Source: Bacilli bacterium (GTDB lineage: Bacteria; Bacillota_I; Bacilli_A; RF39; UBA660). From it: DNA of 6,955 nt. The notes below the pieces were generated by a model. That model did not search any database. It worked only from the letters and a program-made list of their open reading frames with translations, and was not told the origin of the DNA. The translations under genes and the position numbers were made by a program. Positions 1 to 5,546 of the stretch are shown here, one piece after another. Positions within the stretch are counted from its first letter, which is position 1. The number at the start of each line of letters is the position of its first letter. The stretch covers positions 1-6,955 of the forward strand of contig JAQUEG010000035.1 in assembly GCA_028685275.1 (NCBI GenBank), given 5' to 3'.

Positions 1-53
1 TCTCCTGCGAAAGCTTTTAATAAATTTTGTTCAGTTTCACTTCCTTTTAACAT
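1..53 (-). CDS. Rubrerythrin, N-terminal fragment cut by window edge
   Basis: Only the first 17 codons lie in the window; the gene runs off the left edge. They translate to MLKGSETEQNLLKAFAG, with the next codon starting GA (Glu or Asp). This closely matches the start of rubrerythrins, where an L-K-G-(T/S)-x-T-E-x-N-L-L-x-A-F-A-G-E block carries the first glutamate ligand of the diiron site. Rubrerythrins are cytoplasmic peroxide-reducing proteins of anaerobes, with a diiron four-helix bundle and usually a C-terminal rubredoxin domain. The ATG directly follows the TAA of the RND gene with no gap. An ideal ribosome site, AAAGGAGG (68-61), sits 7 nt upstream inside the last RND codons, so translation is probably coupled. 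The family call rests on a short stretch, but the match is very characteristic. Confidence 0.8.
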   Translation of the reverse strand, partial: MLKGSETEQNLLKAFAG

Positions 54-1880
54 TTAATTACCTCCTTTTATTTTTAATTTTATATTATCCATTATAACAT
101 ATATGCATGGAATAATAAATAAGGTTAAGATAGTAGCGAAAATCAATCCACCAATTGTAGTAATTGCCATCGGTCTAATCATTGCCGTTCCTTTTTGAAT
201 ATCTAAAGCCATTACGGTTAATGCTAAAATAGTCGTTAATGAAGTCATTAAGATTGGTCTCATTCTTGTTTTACCAGCAATAATAACTGCTTCTTTTGTT
301 GCTTTTCCTTCATTCTTTAATTGATTGATATAATCAACTAAGATAATACCATTATTAACAACAATTCCGGCAAGAATTATCATTCCAATAAAAGCTACAA
401 CACTAAGCGGTAAGCCCGTAATTAATAAAGCAAGAAAACTTCCAGTCCACGCAAGGGGAACCGTAAACATAATAATAAATGGATATAATAATGATTCAAA
501 TTGGATCGCCATTACCATATAAATTAAAACAACAGCTAATAAAGCAGCTTGAATTAATGAATTTAGAGCATTATTAATTTCTTCGTTTTCACCAGTTAAA
601 ATAATTTCATAACCATTAGGTACTTCATATTTATCTATTTCAGTTTGTACTTTTTCCCCAATCAAACCAATGTTATAATCTTCTTTTACTTCTGCTTGAA
701 TAGAAACATAACGGTTTTGATTTTGCCGATTAATTGAATTCCAACTTTCACTTGGAATAATATCCGCAATATCTTCTAAAGGTGTATGATCAATAATAAT
801 ATTTTTTAAACCTTCTTCGGTTATGGTATTTAATTTACTTGGGTAAACATTAACCTTAAAAGGACGGTTATTAATATTTATATCAGTTGCTTTATAATTA
901 GGATTTAATAAATCATGTAAGGTTGAAAAAACATTATAATTAGTTAAACCATGGCTAATACTTGCTTTACGATCAATAATAATTCTTAATTCAGAAGGAT
1001 TATCATCAATATTACTAGTTACATTATTAATACCTTCTATGTTATTAATTATATTCATAAAATTATTAGTAATTTCATTTAATGTATTTAAATCATCACC
1101 TATTATATTAATTTTTATTCCCGATGAAACCATATTAGTCATTTCAATTTCTGATTGAATATGAACAATGAAAGGGTCATCTTTAGTTTCAGTTAATATA
1201 TCTGCTTTTATTTCATCATAGGTTCGTTTTGATTCTTCATCTTTTATCACAAATACATAATTATTACCACCCATAATATTAATATCATCTTTTAATAATG
1301 ATATCGCAACCGTTTCTACTCCTTCAATACTCATCGCCATATTCATAAATTGATCATATAATTCTTTTTTCTCGGTAAAAGTAATTTCTTCTGGCATTTC
1401 TAAATCAATCATTAAATGGTCTTCCATCCCACTTGGAATATATTCAGTTCCAATTTTAGTTAATCCCCAAATACTACCACCAAATATAATTAATACCAAA
1501 ATAATCATTAGAAACTTATATTTTAATGCAAAATTTAAATATTTTTCATATAATTGTTTTGTTTTTAACATTAATCTAATATTTTGTTTATTTTTTGTTT
1601 TAAACATCTTAGAAGCCATCATAGGGACTAAGGTCATAGCTACAATAAGACTAGATAATAAGGCAAAGGATACAGTTAACGCTAATTGTTTAAATATTTC
1701 CGCAATCATTCCTTCTAAAAAGATAATTGGTAAAAAGACGGCAATGGTAGTTAAAGTAGCTGCAATAATAGCATTAACAACTTGCCCGGCTCCTTGTTTA
1801 GCAGCATCTTTAATACTAACCCCATCACTTCGTAAACGAAAGATATTTTCAATTACAACAATCGCATTATCAACTAACAT
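54..1880 (-). CDS. RND efflux transporter, C-terminal part of a frameshifted gene
   Basis: This frame encodes the last ~608 residues of an AcrB/SwrC-type resistance-nodulation-division transporter, an inner-membrane proton-driven exporter of drugs, lipids or peptides. It begins inside the canonical TM4 motif GMLVDNAIVVIENI; the preceding in-frame codons L-N-I-V-S-F-G-G-L-A-L-G-V-G lie upstream of the ATG, so 1880 is not a genuine start. Membrane segments lie at about residues 36-55, 64-86, 122-142, 438-460, 464-488, 492-516, 544-560 and 575-596, with a large extracytoplasmic porter domain at about 143-437. Other RND landmarks are AIQFESLLYPFIIMFTVPLA (458-477), GIVVNNGIILVDY (505-517) and RMRPILMTSLTT (539-550). 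The AcrB Asp-Asp pair is Asp-Asn here, and the AcrB Lys940 position reads Asn, a pattern I recall as common in Gram-positive RND proteins. No membrane-fusion or TolC-like partner is visible, fitting a stand-alone Gram-positive pump. Confidence 0.85.
   Translation of the reverse strand: MLVDNAIVVIENIFRLRSDGVSIKDAAKQGAGQVVNAIIAATLTTIAVFLPIIFLEGMIAEIFKQLALTVSFALLSSLIVAMTLVPMMASKMFKTKNKQNIRLMLKTKQLYEKYLNFALKYKFLMIILVLIIFGGSIWGLTKIGTEYIPSGMEDHLMIDLEMPEEITFTEKKELYDQFMNMAMSIEGVETVAISLLKDDINIMGGNNYVFVIKDEESKRTYDEIKADILTETKDDPFIVHIQSEIEMTNMVSSGIKINIIGDDLNTLNEITNNFMNIINNIEGINNVTSNIDDNPSELRIIIDRKASISHGLTNYNVFSTLHDLLNPNYKATDININNRPFKVNVYPSKLNTITEEGLKNIIIDHTPLEDIADIIPSESWNSINRQNQNRYVSIQAEVKEDYNIGLIGEKVQTEIDKYEVPNGYEIILTGENEEINNALNSLIQAALLAVVLIYMVMAIQFESLLYPFIIMFTVPLAWTGSFLALLITGLPLSVVAFIGMIILAGIVVNNGIILVDYINQLKNEGKATKEAVIIAGKTRMRPILMTSLTTILALTVMALDIQKGTAMIRPMAITTIGGLIFATILTLFIIPCIYVIMDNIKLKIKGGN
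61..68 (-). promoter_or_regulatory. Ribosome binding site of the rubrerythrin gene
   Basis: AAAGGAGG encodes the final Lys-Gly-Gly of the RND transporter and lies 7 nt before the rubrerythrin ATG at 53. The RND stop codon occupies the bases directly before that ATG. This arrangement implies that ribosomes finishing the RND gene can start on rubrerythrin. Confidence 0.75.
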
Positions 1881-1918
1881 TCCTACGCCAAGAGCAAGAC
1901 CACCAAAGGAAACGATAT

Positions 1919-3121
1919 TTAGTGTATACCATAAAAATAAATCATAATAAAGGTGGCAATAACACTGATGGGAATCGCAATACCAATAATTATAGTTGGT
2001 CTTATATCTTTAAGGAAAAAGATTAAAACAATGATAGCTAATATAGCTCCATATATTAAATTTTTCAAAACAGAATTGATGGTTAAATTAATATATTTTG
2101 CTTGATCTAATAACATATTAATTTCCATCGTTTGATATTCTAATTTTATTTCATCAATACGAGTATTAATATCATTAATTACCTCACTAGTAGCATAATT
2201 ACTTTGTTTTTGAATCGAAATAATAAGGGCATGTTCACCATTAACTTTGGAATAACTATTTTCTTCATTACTTTTAATATTAACATTAGCAATATCATCA
2301 ATAATAACTTCCATCATAGGATTACTAATAATAGGTAATTGTTTTAATTCGTTAATACTTTTTATCCTATTACCAATACGAACCAATGTTTCTTTATTAT
2401 TATCATTAATATAACCAACTGGTATTTCCATATTTTGACCAGCTAAAATACCTTTTATCATTTCTGAATTAATATTAATTGGGGTAAATGGAAGTCCTTG
2501 TTGCTTAAAAATAGCCTGATAATTATTATTTAATTCATTAATTTTATCTTCATTTAAAGTTATATTAATTGTATCTTCAGTTGATCCAATTAATTGAACT
2601 TGTGCTACTCCAGGAACACTTTCTAATTTAGATAATATATTATTTTTTACTAAATTACTAGTTTCAATAATATCTTTATCTTTAAAACTAATGGCAAATT
2701 GCATAATCGGAATCATATTAGGATTTAATTTTATTACCATCGGTTTTGTTACTTCATCTGGAAATATACCAGTAAGCATATCTAGTTTTTCACTCATTTC
2801 AATTGAAATTGCATCAAGATTAGTACTCTCACTAAATTCAAGCATAACAATTGAATAATTCTCATTAGAAATAGAAGATATATCATTAATATTACTAACT
2901 GTTGCCATACTACTTTCAATTGGTTTAGTAACAACATTTTCAATTAATTCTGGACTAGCACCAGGATAAGTTGTTGATATTATAGCATATGGAAAATTAA
3001 TACTAGGTAATAATTCACTAGTTAAGTTAAATAAAGAAATTATCCCTAATATCAGGATAATCATAATTCCCATTATAATTGCTATTGGACGATTAATACT
3101 AAATTTTGGTAAGTTTTTCAT
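1919..3121 (-). CDS. RND efflux transporter, N-terminal part of a frameshifted gene
   Basis: This is the first ~400 residues of the same RND transporter. It opens with MKNLPKFSINRPIAIIMG, then TM1 (about residues 12-33), then the first porter domain with the signature YPGASPELIENVVTKPIESS (52-71). TM2 and TM3 follow (IYGAILAIIVLIFFLKDI, then PTIIIGIAIPISVIATFIMI). The frame ends early at a TAA just after FYGIH, exactly where relatives continue 'G-I-x-L-N-x-x-S-x-x-G-L-A-L-G'. I chose the ATG at 3121: it is preceded by AAGGAAGGG (3137-3129) with a 7-nt spacer, it starts the conserved N-terminus, and it lies one base after the murC stop. The ATG at 3157 would add 12 residues overlapping murC and is less likely. 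Adding one base near 1925 joins this part to the 54-1880 part as a 1022-residue protein, the usual RND length. Confidence 0.85.
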   Translation of the reverse strand: MKNLPKFSINRPIAIIMGIMIILILGIISLFNLTSELLPSINFPYAIISTTYPGASPELIENVVTKPIESSMATVSNINDISSISNENYSIVMLEFSESTNLDAISIEMSEKLDMLTGIFPDEVTKPMVIKLNPNMIPIMQFAISFKDKDIIETSNLVKNNILSKLESVPGVAQVQLIGSTEDTINITLNEDKINELNNNYQAIFKQQGLPFTPININSEMIKGILAGQNMEIPVGYINDNNKETLVRIGNRIKSINELKQLPIISNPMMEVIIDDIANVNIKSNEENSYSKVNGEHALIISIQKQSNYATSEVINDINTRIDEIKLEYQTMEINMLLDQAKYINLTINSVLKNLIYGAILAIIVLIFFLKDIRPTIIIGIAIPISVIATFIMIYFYGIH

Positions 3122-3122
3122 A

Positions 3123-4439
3123 TTAAGACCCTTCCTTTTTTTGTAATAACTCTTCATATTTTTCTTGTAAATGATATATTTCGGTACAACTCATAAATAA
3201 TAAAACACTATTTTTATGTCGTAATAATTTATCAATTGTATCAAAACCTACTTTTTCACCATTATTTAATAAATTAATAATTAAATTAGATGACACCCCA
3301 GGCCATTCTTCTGGCTTTTCACGATCACAACGAATATCCATCACATAAGCTTTATCAGCCATATTCAAACTATTAGCCATATCTTGATGTAGTTCTTTAA
3401 CTCTAGAATAAGTATTAGGTAAATATATCGCTACTAATTCTTTATCTGGGTATTTTTGTCTTGCTGCTTCAATAGTTACTTTTATTTCCGTTGGATGATG
3501 GGCATAATCATCAATTGTAACAATATCATCAATTATTTTTTCTTTAAATCTTCTTTTCGCTCCTTTAAAAGTTTTAATTAAATCTTTTACTTTATTTAAA
3601 TCTAATTTTACAATATGAGCCATTGTAATAACACTTAAAGTATTTAAAATCATATGTTTTCCATATAACGGCAAATGAAAATGACCTAAGAATTCATTTT
3701 TATAATAAACATCAAAAGTAGATCCCTCTTTATTTAATTCAATATTTTTCGCAATTACATCATTATTATCGTTAAAACCATAATAAATAATTGGGGTTTC
3801 TAATTCTAAACTTCTAATATGTTTATCATCACCACAAGCAATAATTAACTCTGTAGTTTGATTACCAAATTCAGTATAAGCTTTTTTCATTTCCTCAATA
3901 TCTTTATAATAATCAATATGATCTAAATCAATATTAGTCATAATTGTATATTTAGGATAATAATATAAAAAATGTCTTTTATATTCGCAAGCTTCCACCA
4001 TAAAATATTGGTTACCTTCTTTCGCATAGCCAGTACCATCACCAATTAAATAATTACAACCAATAATATTATTAAAAATATGACTTAATAATGAAGTAGT
4101 AGTGGTTTTACCATGACAACCACAAACCGCAATTGTATCATGTTTTTTGGTTAAATCACCTAATAATTCAAAATAACGATAAGTTTTAACACCTAATTCT
4201 TTTGCTTTTATTACTTCTGGATGATCGTCCCGAAAAGCATTACCAATGACGACAATCATATCTTCTTTAATATTATCGGCATCAAATGGTAACATGGTAA
4301 TATTTCTTTCTTCTAATGCATCTTGAGCAAATAAATGATAAGTTTTATCAGAACCTTGCACTTTATTACCCAAATCATGCATAATACTTTCTAAAGCGCT
4401 CATTCCTGAACCCTTAATTCCAATAAAATGATATTTCAT
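3123..4439 (-). CDS. murC: UDP-N-acetylmuramate--L-alanine ligase (MurC)
   Basis: MurC is the cytoplasmic ATP-dependent ligase that adds the first amino acid, L-Ala, to UDP-MurNAc in peptidoglycan synthesis. All three Mur-ligase domains are visible in 438 residues, a normal length. The N-terminal UDP-binding Rossmann domain has YHFIGIKGSGMSAL (3-16) and VQGSD (27-31). The central ATPase has P-loop GCHGKTTTT (107-115), DGTGYAKEG (134-142), EACEYKRHFL (149-158) and NIDLDHIDYY (169-178). The C-terminal domain has FKGAKRRF (291-298) and DDYAHHPTEI (310-319), and the overall layout resembles Bacillus MurC. The start is firm: AGAGGT (4450-4445) lies just upstream and the first residues are conserved. 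The C-terminal domain drifts from the family: PNTYSR (341-346) where PHT(F/Y)SR is usual, and SCTEI where GAGDI is usual. It heads a compact operon with the RND pump and rubrerythrin. Confidence 0.93.
   Translation of the reverse strand: MKYHFIGIKGSGMSALESIMHDLGNKVQGSDKTYHLFAQDALEERNITMLPFDADNIKEDMIVVIGNAFRDDHPEVIKAKELGVKTYRYFELLGDLTKKHDTIAVCGCHGKTTTTSLLSHIFNNIIGCNYLIGDGTGYAKEGNQYFMVEACEYKRHFLYYYPKYTIMTNIDLDHIDYYKDIEEMKKAYTEFGNQTTELIIACGDDKHIRSLELETPIIYYGFNDNNDVIAKNIELNKEGSTFDVYYKNEFLGHFHLPLYGKHMILNTLSVITMAHIVKLDLNKVKDLIKTFKGAKRRFKEKIIDDIVTIDDYAHHPTEIKVTIEAARQKYPDKELVAIYLPNTYSRVKELHQDMANSLNMADKAYVMDIRCDREKPEEWPGVSSNLIINLLNNGEKVGFDTIDKLLRHKNSVLLFMSCTEIYHLQEKYEELLQKKEGS
3129..3137 (-). promoter_or_regulatory. 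Ribosome binding site deciding the RND start
   Basis: AAGGAAGGG lies inside the last codons of murC and is followed after 7 nt by the ATG at 3121. This spacing supports 3121 rather than the upstream in-frame ATG at 3157 as the start, and suggests translational coupling to murC. Confidence 0.7.
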
Positions 4440-4464
4440 AATAAACCTCTTTTCTTCATATATA

Positions 4465-4473
4465 ATTATATCA
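4465..4473 (-). promoter_or_regulatory. Extended -10 promoter of the murC operon
   Basis: The minus strand reads TGATATAAT, a perfect TGnTATAAT extended -10 element. It lies about 26 nt upstream of the murC ATG, giving a short leader that contains the ribosome site AGAGGT (4450-4445). No good TTGACA-like -35 box occurs at 16-18 nt spacing, as expected for an extended -10 promoter. A TTGTCA occurs upstream but only 10 nt away, too close to act as a -35. The promoter is inferred from sequence only. Confidence 0.6.
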
Positions 4474-4547
4474 TGGTAATTGACAATTTATGTCTTATTT
4501 TTCATTGCTTTACATATTTTACTATAAATATTTATTAATACAAATAT

Positions 4548-4615
4548 AAAAAAGATAAAATTTTATTTTATTTAATCATTAAAATTTATAATTAAATCTT
4601 AAATATTTATCTTTT
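4548..4615 (-). terminator. Possible weak terminator after the nucleotidase-like gene
   Basis: On the minus strand AAAAGATAAA (4615-4606), overlapping the nucleotidase stop codon, is complementary to TTTATCTTTT (4559-4550), which runs into TTATA. The 10-bp A/T-rich arms are separated by 46 nt, part of which can form a smaller TTTAAT/ATTAAA stem. The U-rich tail fits an intrinsic terminator, but the long loop and low GC make it weak. The rest of the 4440-4606 gap shows only the murC promoter and featureless AT-rich DNA. Confidence 0.3.
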
Positions 4616-5176
4616 ACTAAGAATAATTTGTTTATATTCAATTTTTGGTCTTTCTATTAATTTAATTAATTCTTTTTTTGTTATTAATAATTCTTCTAAA
4701 GAACTAATTTGAAAAAAAGGATAATTAGGTTTTTTATATTGAGTAAATTTTATACCAATCCCACCAGCTTTTTCCCATTCAACTAAATTTGGTGTGTAAT
4801 CATCAACTAAGATTTTGTTTCGAACGTTACCAATCGTAGTTTTAGATTCTAATTTGTAAATTAAAAATACTGATAATCCTGGTACATTCTGTAAAAAATA
4901 TATTCTTTTCGCAGCAGCTTCTTGCAAACATGTAATATGCGATAAAATAGCAGGATTAAATATATTAGAATTAATTAATTCTTTAATATAATAAATACTA
5001 TTATTAATCTGACTACTTTGTTTAATTATTTCATCCCAATCTAATTGTGATAAAAATTTAATCACTGCCATTTCATCCTTCACATTAATTTTATATTTTT
5101 TAAATAAATATATAAGAATATCAATAGTATTAAGAATTACACCATCACAATCAATATATAAATTAATGTTTTCCAT
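4607..5176 (-). CDS. HAD-like 5'(3')-nucleotidase-type hydrolase
   Basis: The 189-residue soluble protein starts MENINLYIDCDGVILNT, a clear HAD motif I with nucleophile D9 and acid/base D11 in the DxDG(V)-x-x-(N/D)-T context. Motif IV is KILVDDYTPN (121-130), with D125 and D126 as likely Mg2+ ligands, followed by WEKAGGIGIKF, typical of small nucleotidase-like HAD enzymes. S79 in AILSHI is the likely motif II residue. The motif III lysine is uncertain (K112 or K121). An all-helical cap is probable between residues 17 and 75. These features suggest Mg-dependent phosphate removal from a small substrate, possibly a (deoxy)nucleotide of the NT5C type, but the substrate cannot be read from sequence. 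The start is supported by AGGTG about 8 nt upstream and a well-placed promoter. It appears to be a single-gene transcription unit. Confidence 0.7.
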   Translation of the reverse strand: MENINLYIDCDGVILNTIDILIYLFKKYKINVKDEMAVIKFLSQLDWDEIIKQSSQINNSIYYIKELINSNIFNPAILSHITCLQEAAAKRIYFLQNVPGLSVFLIYKLESKTTIGNVRNKILVDDYTPNLVEWEKAGGIGIKFTQYKKPNYPFFQISSLEELLITKKELIKLIERPKIEYKQIILSKR

Positions 5177-5210
5177 TTATAACACCTACTTACAACAAGT
5201 ATTATAAATG
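5174..5210. repeat. Inverted repeat linking -10 box and start codon
   Basis: CATTTATAA (5174-5182) and TTATAAATG (5202-5210) are perfect 9-bp inverted copies. A smaller ACTT/AAGT pair (5188-5191 and 5197-5200) lies inside. One arm holds the hydrolase start codon, the other overlaps the -10 box. It could be an operator or an RNA hairpin limiting start access, but the arms are AT-rich, so chance is possible. Confidence 0.4.
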
Positions 5211-5229
5211 AATAAATAAAGTAAGACAA
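5201..5229 (-). promoter_or_regulatory. Sigma-A-like promoter of the HAD hydrolase gene
   Basis: The minus strand shows TTGTCT (5229-5224) as a -35 box, four of six bases matching consensus. A 17-nt spacer leads to a perfect TATAAT -10 box (5206-5201). It lies about 25 nt upstream of the ATG at 5176. The -10 is embedded in an inverted repeat that reaches the start codon. Confidence 0.6.
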
Positions 5230-5255
5230 CAATTTTTTTAGCAAAATATTAAAAT

Positions 5256-5281
5256 TTAATAATAAAATTGTTTATTATTAA
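5256..5281. repeat. AT-only perfect inverted repeat
   Basis: TTAATAATAAA (5256-5266) and TTTATTATTAA (5271-5281) are perfect 11-bp inverted copies around a 4-nt loop. All stem pairs are A/T, so stability is low. It could be an operator or part of a weak terminator, or just chance in very AT-rich DNA. Confidence 0.35.
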
Positions 5282-5357
5282 CTAATTATGTAATTTAACA
5301 GTTTGAACCCTATATTTCACATGGTTGACATGAAATACCATTGTTAATAAATTTTTC

Positions 5358-5393
5358 GAAGACGGCGCTGGACTATCACCCAGCACCGTCTTC
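5358..5393. repeat. GC-rich 14-bp hairpin in intergenic DNA
   Basis: Arms GAAGACGGCGCTGG (5358-5371) and CCAGCACCGTCTTC (5380-5393) pair over 14 positions around an 8-nt loop. The only non-Watson-Crick position is C/A in plus-strand RNA but a G-U wobble in minus-strand RNA, so the stem is complete only when transcribed leftward, the direction of all genes here. No T-tract follows on the minus strand; on the plus strand six T's begin 5 nt after the stem. It stands out sharply from the AT-rich surroundings. Possible roles are a terminator, an mRNA 3'-end stabiliser, or a dispersed palindromic repeat. Confidence 0.65.
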
Positions 5394-5420
5394 ACCGCTT
5401 TTTTATTCTAAAAAAGCGGT
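5394..5420. repeat. Perfect 12-bp hairpin abutting the GC-rich hairpin
   Basis: ACCGCTTTTTTA (5394-5405) and TAAAAAAGCGGT (5409-5420) form a perfect 12-bp stem with a 3-nt loop. It starts at the base immediately after the neighbouring GC-rich hairpin, with no spacer. The stem has a GC clamp at its base and a run of T/A at the top. On the plus strand its T6 run could be the tail of a terminator formed by the 5358-5393 hairpin. On the minus strand it is the first of two consecutive hairpins downstream of the large surface-protein gene. Confidence 0.65.
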
Positions 5421-5515
5421 ACGCACATCCCTTATATTTTAGCCGTTTATTTCTCATAGATACTTGCATTTTGGTTAGTACTTTCGGAAAAAGAACAAAA
5501 GAAAAAAAGGGTAAT

Positions 5516-5546
5516 GTTGGCTCAGGATTTACAATCCTTCGCCAAC
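5516..5546 (-). terminator. Hairpin straddling the stop codon at the end of the variable region
   Basis: On the minus strand GTTGGC (5546-5541) pairs with GCCAAC (5521-5516), and AGGATT (5538-5533) pairs with AATCCT (5529-5524) around a 3-nt loop. The stems are separated by a symmetric GA/GA internal loop, which can form sheared tandem G-A pairs. The TAA stop (5531-5529) lies at the tip. After a 6-nt gap (ATTACC) come C and a T-rich run, so it may work as an intrinsic terminator although the tract is not flush with the stem. Known DGRs also carry a hairpin just downstream of the variable region that promotes cDNA-primed retrohoming, and this position fits that role. Which role applies is inference. 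Confidence 0.6.

Larger units (their letters stand above)
5177..5528. other. Non-coding, hairpin-rich intergenic region
   Basis: No convincing gene is present in these ~350 bases. From left to right they hold the hydrolase promoter, an AT-only palindrome, a weak TATTTCA/TGAAATA inverted repeat (5313-5319 and 5331-5337, 11-nt loop), the two abutting hairpins at 5358-5420, an unremarkable stretch, and a pyrimidine-rich run on the minus strand (about 5481-5510) just after the large gene's end hairpin. It is the 3' flank of a likely DGR target gene, so it was checked for a template repeat. No second copy of the variable region is present. Confidence 0.6.

Noticed and set aside
1919..1935. Programmed ribosomal frameshift in the RND gene
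   Set aside because: There is no slippery heptamer at the junction, and RND transporters are not known to use frameshifting; a simple one-base deletion explains it.
1744..1947. 67-residue plus-strand frame
   Set aside because: It is antisense to the conserved RND transporter region, with no convincing ribosome site and no recognisable motif.
5295..5345. Possible tRNA T-arm-like string (gtttgaaccc)
   Set aside because: No acceptor stem, anticodon arm or CCA end can be assembled around it.
5340..5420. GC-rich intergenic block considered as a DGR template repeat
   Set aside because: It shares only the short GGCGCTGG-type string with the variable region and shows no extended alignment; its GC content is explained by the hairpin.
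5392..5469. 25-residue basic peptide frame on the minus strand downstream of the surface protein
   Set aside because: It has no ribosome binding site and much of it is just the 5394-5420 hairpin, so coding is not supported.
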